5,841 nt of DNA from an uncultured Azospirillum sp. (GTDB lineage Bacteria > Pseudomonadota > Alphaproteobacteria > RF32 > CAG-239): the NCBI GenBank assembly GCA_900538765.1, contig UQAB01000048.1, forward strand, positions 1-5,841, read 5' to 3'. Shown one piece after another: positions 1-5,053 of the stretch. Below the pieces are notes generated by a model. That model had not been told where the DNA came from. It ran no database searches and was given only the letters and a program-made list of their open reading frames with translations. Numbering within the stretch: the stretch's first letter is position 1; each line of letters opens with the position of its first letter. Position numbers and translations under genes: made by a program.

Positions 1-1
1 T

Positions 2-331
2 ATGAAAACAAGAAAATTAATAGAATATATAATTGCCAAAATTAAAGATTTGGTATCGTATTTTTTCTATTATTTTCCCCTGTTGTATGTGATATTAATT
101 TTTATGTTACTTGCAGATAAACAATTTAGAGAAAATGCTTCTCAAACACTTCAGTTTTATCTTGTTTGTTGCTTTATTATTCCAGCTGTTTTGGGAGGTG
201 TTGATTTTTTGTTTTTATGGCTTAGGAAGGGAAAAGAAGTGGAATATTCAAAATGGTGGAAAATTTTATGTGCGAGTGCGTTTTTTCTTACGTTTTTCTT
301 TAATCTTTATTTATTGTCTGTTTATGAATAA
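2..331 (+). CDS. Small three-helix membrane protein, unknown function (paralogue of next gene)
   Basis: The predicted protein has 109 residues. A short basic N-terminus (MKTRK) is followed by three hydrophobic stretches at about residues 17-37, 50-74 and 88-107, with charged loops between them (DKQFREN; RKGKEVEYSK). I therefore expect an inner-membrane protein with the N-terminus in the cytoplasm. Residues 9-29 match the next gene in the pattern Y-I-x2-K-I-K-D-L...P-x-LY, and the codons for KIKDL are nearly identical, so the two are tandem paralogues. The ATG lies one base from the window edge, so the ribosome site cannot be seen and a longer N-terminus is not excluded. The gene is very AT-rich (14 of 60 bases are G/C at 61-120), unlike the head genes. 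I do not recognise a family. Holin, superinfection-exclusion or immunity roles would suit the size and topology, but nothing here decides between them. Confidence 0.7.
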   Translation: MKTRKLIEYIIAKIKDLVSYFFYYFPLLYVILIFMLLADKQFRENASQTLQFYLVCCFIIPAVLGGVDFLFLWLRKGKEVEYSKWWKILCASAFFLTFFFNLYLLSVYE

Positions 332-364
332 ATATTTATATGACGGTGGTATGGTTGGCCGATA

Positions 365-649
365 ATGAAGGATTTTGTGCGGGGTATTTTTGATTATATT
401 GTTTGTAAAATCAAAGATTTGATTTTATTGATATTGTATATGATGCCAGTACTTTATTTTGTATCGTGGGCAGTAGTAATGGCTTGTAGTGACACTTTGC
501 CTTTGTGGGCGCTTTTTTATGTATGGGTGTTTTTTTGGTTTCCTTTTTTGTTTGCTTATGAGATAAAGTTTATAGATAAATATGGAGCACATATTATGCT
601 TATGATTATGGCGTTAAATTTTATTTTGTTTTTTATCTACCATGTTTAA
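365..649 (+). CDS. Small three-helix membrane protein, paralogue of the preceding gene
   Basis: The predicted protein has 94 residues with three hydrophobic segments at about 19-41, 46-65 and 75-93, giving nearly the same topology as the upstream gene. The N-terminal block (D-Y-I-V-C-K-I-K-D-L, then P-V-L-Y) aligns with the upstream protein, while the rest has diverged. This suggests an old tandem duplication followed by drift. The gap to the upstream stop is 33 bases and holds no promoter I can see, so the two genes are probably co-transcribed. No strong Shine-Dalgarno precedes ATG 365; this is the first in-frame ATG. A rho-independent terminator follows the stop by about 20 bases, so this is the last gene of its transcript. 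Its function is unknown. It may be an accessory gene inserted next to the head genes. Confidence 0.7.
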   Translation: MKDFVRGIFDYIVCKIKDLILLILYMMPVLYFVSWAVVMACSDTLPLWALFYVWVFFWFPFLFAYEIKFIDKYGAHIMLMIMALNFILFFIYHV

Positions 650-668
650 GGCTTAATTAATTTATTGG

Positions 669-695
669 ATGCCTGAATTGAACAGGCGTTTTTTT
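669..695 (+). terminator. Rho-independent terminator after the membrane-protein pair
   Basis: GCCTG (671-675) pairs with CAGGC (683-687) around a 7-base loop. The stem extends by a T.G and an A-T pair at its base and is followed at once by seven T. It ends the 2-649 transcript. The right arm and tail (ACAGGCG plus T-run) resemble the terminator at 5619-5646, which also follows a membrane-protein pair. Confidence 0.8.
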
Positions 696-775
696 ATCAA
701 GTTTTAAGAGGATGTGTTTGATGGTATTTTTTTGCATACGGGGTGTTAAGAAATTTTAGGGAAAAGGATAGAATG

Positions 776-820
776 TGTTGCAACAAAAAAGAGGGTGTTG
801 CAACATTTTTGTATGCAACA
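776..820 (+). promoter_or_regulatory. Operator-like array of TGTTGCAACA palindromes
   Basis: The perfect 10-bp palindrome TGTTGCAACA occurs at 776-785 and 796-805, exactly 20 bp apart, close to two helical turns. A third, partial copy (TGCAACA at 814-820) follows 15 bp on, and both later copies continue into a T-run. If the promoter at 825-855 is real, the array lies immediately upstream of its -35 element. That position fits an activator or a cooperatively binding regulator. The binding protein is unknown and no regulator gene is visible in the window. Confidence 0.45.
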
Positions 821-835
821 TTTTTTGAAAAATGT
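818..835 (+). promoter_or_regulatory. 18-bp palindrome overlapping the -35 region
   Basis: ACATTTTT (818-825) and AAAAATGT (828-835) form a perfect inverted repeat with a 2-bp centre. It overlaps the candidate -35 hexamer TTGAAA (825-830). A repressor bound here would block the promoter. An AT-rich region can produce such palindromes by chance, so this is a weak call. Confidence 0.3.
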
Positions 836-855
836 GTTATATAGATTTGTATAAT
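825..855 (+). promoter_or_regulatory. Sigma70-type promoter candidate for the head genes
   Basis: TTGAAA at 825-830 (one mismatch to TTGACA) and a perfect TATAAT at 850-855 are separated by 19 bp, longer than the ideal 17. Transcription would start near 862. It lies downstream of the terminator at 669-695 and upstream of the 998, 1313 and 2385 genes, as expected for the start of the head transcript. If the phage encodes its own polymerase or sigma factor, other sequences could matter instead. Confidence 0.5.
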
Positions 856-937
856 GAGGAAATGTACAGGTTGTTATAAGCAAGGGGCTTGGCGGGATGA
901 GGATGGTTGGGAATGAGGAAATATGAAAAATCAGAGG

Positions 938-974
938 AAGAGTACGGTGGACAACGGTGCTCTTTCTTTTTTTT
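938..974 (+). terminator. U-tailed hairpin, terminator or attenuator in the leader
   Basis: AAGAGTAC (938-945) pairs with GTGCTCTT (957-964), with one T.G pair. Two further inner pairs lie beyond a G/G mismatch. The stem is followed by TC and eight T (967-974). No gene ends just upstream, so in a transcript started near 862 it would work as an attenuator or processing site. It ends 23 bases before ATG 998. Confidence 0.5.
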
Positions 975-983
975 GTAAGTGGA

Positions 984-993
984 AAGGGGGTGA
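984..993 (+). promoter_or_regulatory. Strong ribosome binding site that sets start 998
   Basis: AAGGGGGTGA matches the anti-SD complement AAGGAGGTGA at nine of ten positions, and its G-run lies 7 bases before ATG 998. This argues for 998 rather than the in-frame ATG at 923, whose extra 25 codons would run through the hairpin at 938-974. Confidence 0.75.
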
Positions 994-997
994 CGAG

Positions 998-1228
998 ATG
1001 GCATATTTTTCCAAAGAATTTACTGAAGATATTATTTTGCCGGACGGTTCGGCGGCAACGTCCGTTTATGAAGTGGAACGTTATTTGAAGCGGTATAACC
1101 TGGCGTTGTCCGGAGATTATTCGGACGCTTATTTACAGAATGTCCGCTATCGTCAGGAACAGGATGAACGGCGGGAGCTGTTTGCGGAATTTATTCGGAA
1201 TTATAAAAAATCAGTATGGCAGGACTAG
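998..1228 (+). CDS. Small head-cluster protein, unknown function
   Basis: The predicted protein has 76 residues, is charged and has no membrane segment. The N-terminal half (to about residue 30) is mixed. The C-terminal half, about residues 45-72, is rich in Arg, Glu, Gln and Tyr and probably helical. Start 998 is chosen for its near-perfect ribosome site. An in-frame ATG at 923 overlaps the stop of a 9-codon frame (ATGA at 923-926), but it would add a low-complexity leader encoded by a hairpin. The gene is first in the block before the scaffold and capsid genes, so a role in head assembly or head-tail joining is plausible by position only. It ends with TAG, and three sense codons later comes TGA. 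A U-tailed hairpin (1260-1289) separates it from the scaffold gene. I do not recognise the family. Confidence 0.75.
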   Translation: MAYFSKEFTEDIILPDGSAATSVYEVERYLKRYNLALSGDYSDAYLQNVRYRQEQDERRELFAEFIRNYKKSVWQD

Positions 1229-1259
1229 TTTTTTTGGTGAAACGGTTCTTGGTTCAGAT

Positions 1260-1289
1260 TCTCCGAAAGTGTTTTCGGGGATTTTTTTT
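1260..1289 (+). terminator. U-tailed hairpin between the small gene and the scaffold gene
   Basis: TCTCCGAAA (1260-1268) pairs with TTTCGGGGA (1273-1281), with one T.G pair and a GTGT loop, followed by eight T (1282-1289). It has the form of a good rho-independent terminator but stands inside the head-gene block, 23 bases before ATG 1313. It may be leaky and act to tune scaffold and capsid levels, or the phage may antiterminate. No second promoter is obvious between it and 1313. Confidence 0.75.
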
Positions 1290-1312
1290 AACTTTAACAA
1301 AAGGTCAAAATT

Positions 1313-2356
1313 ATGGTTACAGAAACTAGAAAATTTTTGGAGCAACAGTTTGCAAAGCTTCGCGCCCAGCGGGAAGCAGAGGAGGCTGACACTTCAACGG
1401 ACAACGACAGTTTGGGCGAAGACGATGACGATACGGCTTATGATGCGGCGGAAGAGGCAACTTCTGAAAAGAATGACGGACTTTATTCCGGCAAGCGTGA
1501 AGCTTCTCCATCCCGAGAACAGGGAAAAACTTCATCCGGATTGTCCAGCGGCGAAAAACAGGGCGGGGATGCGTTTTCCCCGGATCCTTATTTGCAGGCG
1601 CCGCGGTCCTTTAGGCCGGAATTTGCGGAGGCTTTTAAAGCTCTTCCCGGTGAGATGCGGAAATATCTGCATGAACGCGAGGGAGAAGCTGCAAAAAGTT
1701 TTTCCCGGCTTTCGGCCGAGCTTCAAAACCGCCGTTGGGTGGATGAAGCTTTCAGCACCCGCCGGGAGCGGATGTCCCGTCACGGGATAAATTCTTCCCG
1801 GGATTGGATTGCCGTTATGGCGGGTGTTGACGATGCATTGGAACGTAATCCGCGGGAAACGCTGCAGGCTTTGGCGCGCTGTTATGGCGTGTCTCTTGAC
1901 GGCGGCGCTCCCTCCGGTATGCCGGACAAGGTTTACTTTGACTTGCAAAACCAAATCAGCAGTTTGGAAAACAGTCTTTCAATGTATCAAAACAAGGTGT
2001 TTCAGCAGGCGGATGCCCAGGCTTGTTCTCAGCTGGAGAGTTTTAGAAGCGAGAAAAGCGAGGCAGGTTCGCTGAAGCATCCTTATTTTGACGAGGTGCG
2101 GCTGCTTATGGCCGACCTTATCGAACGCAGGATGGCCAACAGCTATGAGGACGCCTATGAGCAGGCTGTTTGGCTGAACGGCACTGTGCGGAGCCAACTG
2201 ATTCAAAATCAGGCAGAGGCGCTGCTCAGAGCCAAAACCGAAGAAGCTCAACGGGCAAAACAGGCCGGTTTCTCCGCTAAAGGGAAGCCGGCCGAAGTTT
2301 CTGAAGAACATCTGACGACACGTCAGTTTCTTGAGAAATATTTTAGTAATCTTTAA
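1313..2356 (+). CDS. Capsid scaffolding (assembly) protein, probable
   Basis: The predicted protein has 347 residues. Residues 1-95 are a low-complexity, strongly acidic, disordered stretch (EDDDD near 36-40, then Ser/Gly/Lys-rich). A helical region follows from about 100: RPEF...LPGEM...EREGEAAKSFS at 101-131 and RNPRETLQALA at 178-188. The likely coiled coil at 205-250 (LQNQISSLENSLSMYQ) leads to HPYFDEVRLLMADLIE (256-271), and a basic Lys/Arg-Ala-rich helix covers 300-325. This acidic-helical-basic build, with no catalytic motif, and its position immediately before the capsid gene are typical of phage scaffolds, which guide procapsid assembly and then leave. The blocks LP.....REGEA.K.FS and HPYF.EVR..MA resemble scaffold proteins beside this capsid family as I remember them; no search was run. 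An AAGG site 8 bases before ATG supports the start. The capsid gene starts 28 bases downstream with no hairpin between, so the two are surely co-transcribed. Confidence 0.82.
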   Translation: MVTETRKFLEQQFAKLRAQREAEEADTSTDNDSLGEDDDDTAYDAAEEATSEKNDGLYSGKREASPSREQGKTSSGLSSGEKQGGDAFSPDPYLQAPRSFRPEFAEAFKALPGEMRKYLHEREGEAAKSFSRLSAELQNRRWVDEAFSTRRERMSRHGINSSRDWIAVMAGVDDALERNPRETLQALARCYGVSLDGGAPSGMPDKVYFDLQNQISSLENSLSMYQNKVFQQADAQACSQLESFRSEKSEAGSLKHPYFDEVRLLMADLIERRMANSYEDAYEQAVWLNGTVRSQLIQNQAEALLRAKTEEAQRAKQAGFSAKGKPAEVSEEHLTTRQFLEKYFSNL

Positions 2357-2384
2357 TTAATTTATTTGAAAAGGAAATTTATTT

Positions 2385-3353
2385 ATGTCTAATTCACATT
2401 ATGATGACGTTTTTACCGTGACTTTGGAAAACCGTACCAAATCCTTGGCCGACAATGTCAGTAAAAACAACGCTTTGCTGAAACGCCTTAATGAAAAAGG
2501 CAAAATCCGCAAAATCAGCGGCGGTTCCAAAATTTTGGAAGAACTGGAATACGGCGAAGGCGATTTGGTTTGGTACACCGGTTATGACAACATTACTTAT
2601 ACGCCGAAACAGCTGTTTACTGCGGCTGAGTTTGGTTTGAAGCTTTGTGCTGTTCCGGTGGCCATTTCCGGTGAGGATTTGCTGAAAAACTCCGGTGAAG
2701 GACGCATGATGGACTTGTTTGAAAAGCGTGTTGAAAATGCGGCCAAAACTATGAAAAATCAGATGTCAAAAGCGGTTTACGGTGATGGTACCGGTTCTTC
2801 CGGCAAGGAAATCGGCGGTTTGCAGCTTTTGGTGGCTGATGCGCCGACAACCGGTACGGTCGGCGGTATTAACCGTGCTACTGCCGGAAATGAATTTTGG
2901 CGCAATAAGTCAACGACTGCAGCTGCCGCACTGACTTCCGAAACCATTCGCCCGGCTATGGACGCCATGTATTTGTCCCTTTGCCGCGGCGCTGATAAAC
3001 CGGATTTGATTGTTGCCGGTGACAAGCTTTATACCTTGTATGAGCAGTCTTTGACCAATCTGCAGCGTTTTACTGATCCGAAGATGGCGGAATCCGGTTT
3101 TGCCGCTTTGAAATATAAAGGCGCTGACGTTATTTTTGACGGCGGTCAGGGTGGTAATTGTCCGGAAGACAAGATGTATTTTCTTAACAGCGAATACATT
3201 TATCTGCGTCCGCACAAAGATCGTGATATGAAAGTAATCGGCGGCGAACGCATGTCTGTCAACCAGGATGCGATTTATAAAATTATCGGCTGGGCCGGCA
3301 ATATGACGATGTCTAATGCGGCGTTGCAGGGTGTGCTTATCAACGGCAAATAG
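2385..3353 (+). CDS. Phage major capsid protein, HK97-fold type
   Basis: The predicted protein of 322 residues is the main shell subunit of the phage head. Recognisable family features are the N-terminal HYDDVFTVTLENRT (5-18), SGGSKILEEL (45-54), the AVPVAISGEDLLKNSG strand-helix block (89-104), YGDGTGSSGKEIGGLQLLV (132-150), GTVGGINRA (157-165) followed by FWRN, RGADKPDLIVAGDKLY (201-216), the ADVIFDGG strand (247-254) and the C-terminal WAGNMTMSNAALQGV (303-317). I recognise this layout from capsid proteins of proteobacterial phages and prophages. The HK97 fold is inferred from that membership. There is no obvious prohead protease or cleavable delta domain in the window; the separate scaffold gene upstream probably does that job. 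AAAAGGA lies 9 bases before ATG. The gene ends with TAG followed at once by TAA, a double stop. A terminator follows 66 bases later. Confidence 0.92.
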   Translation: MSNSHYDDVFTVTLENRTKSLADNVSKNNALLKRLNEKGKIRKISGGSKILEELEYGEGDLVWYTGYDNITYTPKQLFTAAEFGLKLCAVPVAISGEDLLKNSGEGRMMDLFEKRVENAAKTMKNQMSKAVYGDGTGSSGKEIGGLQLLVADAPTTGTVGGINRATAGNEFWRNKSTTAAAALTSETIRPAMDAMYLSLCRGADKPDLIVAGDKLYTLYEQSLTNLQRFTDPKMAESGFAALKYKGADVIFDGGQGGNCPEDKMYFLNSEYIYLRPHKDRDMKVIGGERMSVNQDAIYKIIGWAGNMTMSNAALQGVLINGK

Positions 3354-3419
3354 TAAAAGTTGATAAAAGCGCGTTCTGAGGTCGCTACTTTGTCAGCGGC
3401 TGAAGATGAGGATTGTGTG

Positions 3420-3447
3420 AAGGAGGTTCTTTAGGGAGCCTCCTTTT
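3420..3447 (+). terminator. Rho-independent terminator after the capsid gene, part of the duplicated leader
   Basis: An 11-bp stem (3420-3430 with 3435-3445, two T.G pairs) with a 4-base TTAG loop ends in a T-run. It closes the head transcript. A homologous hairpin at 5700-5730 stands in the same position before the second copy of the downstream gene. About 21 of 28 aligned bases agree, and several differences keep the pairing, so the structure itself appears conserved. Confidence 0.8.
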
Positions 3448-3564
3448 ATTAATTTTATTTATAAGGAGATAGTAAATGTCATTAAATATGGATATTGACG
3501 AGTGGAAGAAGGGTATTCCACAGAGAGAGTTGGAACAGAAGATAAGGGAGTATGAGGAAGATTA
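3420..3564 (+). repeat. Duplicated unit, copy 1 (hairpin, leader, start of coding region)
   Basis: Copy 2 is at 5700-5841 and is cut by the window end. The shared parts in order are the U-tailed hairpin, the leader ATTAATTT(T)ATTTAT, an AAGG-type ribosome site 7 bases before ATG, and the N-terminal coding sequence. Within it, 3500-3564 and 5777-5841 are identical over 65 bases, including every third codon position. The offset is 2277 bp. The exact match inside a more diverged frame points to recent duplication or gene conversion. Confidence 0.9.
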
Positions 3565-3922
3565 TCCAAAGCGAGAAAAGATGACACCTCAGGCTCGGGA
3601 GAATAATCAGACACGTTTCTTTTTAGAAGACAGGTTTTATGAGCTGCATAAGCAGCAGTTGGCGGATATGTTGAAGAAACAAGCAGAGGAGAATGTTTTG
3701 TCTGGTTTTGGGACGGATAATCAGGGGATTATTCCTATCGCGAAAGATAGTTCTTCGGAGAGGGATGGTTTTTCTGTCGGGGGTGGATTGGAAGCTTCGG
3801 CTTTGACGCCGGTATCTTATGGTACGGCAGGCGGAAACGGCGGGCAACAGGTTGCCGGCGGGTATGGAAATAATTATGCTGCGGATTATGTTCAGCCGGT
3901 TGCGGCGGCAGAAAACGGATAG
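3476..3922 (+). CDS. Conserved N-terminal module protein with Gly-rich linker, ends at an amber codon
   Basis: The predicted protein has 148 residues. Residues 1-75 are highly charged and probably helical or coiled-coil (DIDEWKKGIPQRELEQ near 6-21; LEDRFYELHKQQLADML near 50-66). Residues 96-148 are a flexible Gly/Ala/Asn/Gln-rich stretch like an inter-domain linker. AAGGAG 7 bases before ATG supports the start; M5 (3488) is an alternative. The stop is a single TAG, and the same frame then stays open from 3923 to 4423, so this looks like the front half of a longer protein. A second copy of the N-terminus begins at 5759. A conserved helical N-terminus plus linker after the capsid gene suggests a targeting or packaging module for cargo carried by the phage, but that is inference. 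A separate small structural protein is the main alternative. The family is not recognised. Confidence 0.72.
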   Translation: MSLNMDIDEWKKGIPQRELEQKIREYEEDYPKREKMTPQARENNQTRFFLEDRFYELHKQQLADMLKKQAEENVLSGFGTDNQGIIPIAKDSSSERDGFSVGGGLEASALTPVSYGTAGGNGGQQVAGGYGNNYAADYVQPVAAAENG

Positions 3923-3925
3923 AGT

Positions 3926-4423
3926 ATGCTTCCCGGAGGTATGACACCGACAACCGCTAGGGAAATGATGTTGTTTCCTGATATTGCGGGAACATATATG
4001 TCTAATTTGAATGATATTAACAAGCACCAATATGTGGCTTGTCGTATCGCTCAAACATATGGTCCGGAATGTCCTAATCAAGTGGATGAAATTGTAAAGA
4101 ACATTGGGATAATGAAAGAATATCGTAAAGATATTCCTACGAAGTTAAAAGCATTTTATGAAGGGGGTAGAAGTAACTATAAAACCGTGGATGAAATTTA
4201 TGCAGATACGGATAAAGATATGACAAATAATTATTTGGGAGCATATTTTGCTAAAAAAGAAGCTGAACGTTTGGGAGGTTATCAAAATATAGATTGTTCT
4301 CCTCTGAAACAATCTGCATTAGGTGGAAGTTTTCTAAATAATAAGTATGGAGGTCAAAGTGAAAATAAATTAAAAAAAATAGCTCAGGAAGAAAAAAATC
4401 CAATCCCATTGGATTTTTTTTAA
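3926..4423 (+). CDS. C-terminal part of the amber-split gene, unknown domain
   Basis: The frame is the same as that of 3476-3922 and is separated from it only by TAG-AGT. From ATG 3926 it encodes 165 residues. In-frame ATGs at 3941, 3965 and 3968 are alternatives. GGAGG (3935-3939) is too close to 3941, and AGGGA (3959-3963) lies 4 bases before 3968, so independent translation is possible but not convincing. The sequence is soluble and Lys/Asn/Tyr-rich with three Cys (39, 49, 124). Near residues 94-105, DTDKDMTNNYLG gives a D-x2-NN-x2-G pattern reminiscent of some uncharacterised toxin-like domains; this is a weak resemblance. The reading frame ends in a T8 run (4414-4421), and the next frame continues as protein-like sequence to 4499, so the C-terminus here is probably cut by a frameshift. 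The base composition (18 of 60 G/C at 4081-4140) differs sharply from the linker upstream (32 of 60 at 3841-3900). Confidence 0.6.
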   Translation: MLPGGMTPTTAREMMLFPDIAGTYMSNLNDINKHQYVACRIAQTYGPECPNQVDEIVKNIGIMKEYRKDIPTKLKAFYEGGRSNYKTVDEIYADTDKDMTNNYLGAYFAKKEAERLGGYQNIDCSPLKQSALGGSFLNNKYGGQSENKLKKIAQEEKNPIPLDFF

Positions 4424-4499
4424 TTATCCTCAATATGATGATGTTCATGTTCGTCATGCATTGGAGGATTATAAATTGTATCGTTATGGTAAAAAATAG
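4422..4499 (+). pseudogene. Frameshifted C-terminal tail of the 3926 gene
   Basis: Removing one T from the T8 run at 4414-4421 joins the upstream frame to 25 further codons and a TAG at 4497-4499. The added residues begin NYPQYDDV and end YRYGKK. They are charged and Tyr-rich like the upstream domain and unlike random AT-rich translation. Together with the amber stop, the restored gene would run from 3476 to 4499 and encode 340 residues, counting the amber position. The extra T may be a real mutation, a phase-variable tract, a slippage site or a sequencing error. Confidence 0.6.
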
Positions 4500-4525
4500 T
4501 TGTTGTTAAAAATAAATGTATGTTG

Positions 4526-4559
4526 TACACTCCTATAAAGTTCTATTTATGGGAGTGTA
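4526..4559 (+). promoter_or_regulatory. 14-bp hairpin covering the ribosome site of the 4565 gene
   Basis: T4526-A4539 pairs with T4546-A4559 over 14 bp, with one T.G pair and a GTTCTA loop. The right arm contains GGGAG (4551-4555), the Shine-Dalgarno 9 bases before ATG 4565, and it touches the alternative ATG 4559. There is no T-run after the stem, so it is unlikely to be a terminator. It should hinder translation when folded, which suggests control by temperature, a bound factor or coupling to upstream ribosomes. Confidence 0.55.
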
Positions 4560-4564
4560 TGCAT

Positions 4565-5053
4565 ATGGGAAGAGGGGATGTCAAATTTTCATTGTTTTTT
4601 GCTTTGAAGGTGTTGTTTCATCTTTGTGCATTGCTTGCTATTGTTTGTGTATGTTTGGGATGGTTGATAACTTCTTTTGATGAACTTTGTGATGCTGAAA
4701 GTTCGGAGTGTCCGGTTGGCAGGTATGTGTATCGGGATTTTGTGTGTGGAGAAAGTATTTGGGTGACGGAAGAATATTGTCGTTATTTTGGTGGAAAACT
4801 AAAAAATAATCGGTGTGATGCTGCTTATGCTTTGTTTCATCGCAAGCGTTGTGAAGCCGTCGGCGGCGTATTTGTTTATACCGGATGGTTGGAAGGACGG
4901 TGTGATTTTCGGGAAAAATGCAGGCAGTGGAAAGTTTCCGGGAAAGCAGATATTGGAAAGCCTTATCCTACAGATGATTATTTATGGTTTGCAGGGAGCC
5001 CTTTGGAACACGGAAGTTTAACCTATTTTGAGGAGAACGGCAATGCAAAATGA
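4565..5053 (+). CDS. Cys-rich membrane-anchored protein with CxxxGG motifs
   Basis: The predicted protein has 162 residues. A short basic N-terminus (MGRGDVK) and a hydrophobic segment at about 8-36 look like an uncleaved signal anchor. The remaining 125 residues would face the periplasm and hold eight Cys (42, 49, 61, 72, 84, 96, 113, 119), an even number suited to disulfides. Two repeated mini-motifs stand out: CRYFGG...C (72-84) and CEAVGG...C (96-113). The next gene has a related one. Start 4565 is chosen because GGGAG is 9 bases upstream; in-frame ATGs at 4520 and 4559 would add residues encoded by the hairpin. The end overlaps the next gene by 11 bases, so the two are translationally linked. 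The function is unknown. Position after a cargo-like gene makes an immunity or surface-modifying role possible, but nothing confirms it. Confidence 0.75.
   Translation: MGRGDVKFSLFFALKVLFHLCALLAIVCVCLGWLITSFDELCDAESSECPVGRYVYRDFVCGESIWVTEEYCRYFGGKLKNNRCDAAYALFHRKRCEAVGGVFVYTGWLEGRCDFREKCRQWKVSGKADIGKPYPTDDYLWFAGSPLEHGSLTYFEENGNAK

Larger units (their letters stand above)
696..997 (+). other. Gene-poor control region before the head genes
   Basis: About 300 bases without a convincing gene. In order it contains two copies of a 10-bp palindrome and a third half-site (776-820), an 18-bp palindrome (818-835), a promoter-like pair (825-855), and a U-tailed hairpin (938-974) just before the strong ribosome site of the 998 gene. 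TTGCATAC at 732-739 is the exact inverted repeat of GTATGCAA at 811-818. Very short reading frames (712-759 and 897-926) lack ribosome sites and are not called. The region looks like the regulatory start of the head-gene transcript. Confidence 0.5.

Noticed and set aside
2..649. Holin pair assignment for the two three-helix proteins
   Set aside because: Size and topology fit, but there is no endolysin gene nearby, no dual-start motif and no recognised family signature.
712..759. Fifteen-codon frame after the first terminator
   Set aside because: The purine run before it is too close to the ATG, it is too short to judge, and it ends before the palindrome array.
776..820. CRISPR-like repeats
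   Set aside because: Repeats of 10 bp at 20-bp and 15-bp steps, with no spacers of normal length, fit operator sites and not a CRISPR array.
1140..1790. Plus-strand frame of 216 codons overlapping the small gene and the scaffold gene
   Set aside because: It is out of frame with the scaffold, crosses the hairpin at 1260-1289, and its Arg-rich translation is typical of a shifted frame of a Glu/Ala-rich gene.
1532..1954. Minus-strand frame of 140 codons
   Set aside because: It lies antisense inside the scaffold gene, has no ribosome site and gives a low-complexity basic translation; it is a shadow.
3920..3922. Amber reassignment (TAG read as an amino acid, as in some gut phages)
   Set aside because: Four other frames end at TAG with another stop close behind, which is compatible with recoding. 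However, the scaffold and capsid genes (669 codons together) contain no internal TAG although they use many Gln codons. A local nonsense codon or readthrough is simpler.
3623..4081. Minus-strand frame of 152 codons
   Set aside because: It is antisense to the linker and the amber junction of the 3476 gene, its translation is Arg/His/Ile-biased without domain features, and its reverse-strand start has no leader.
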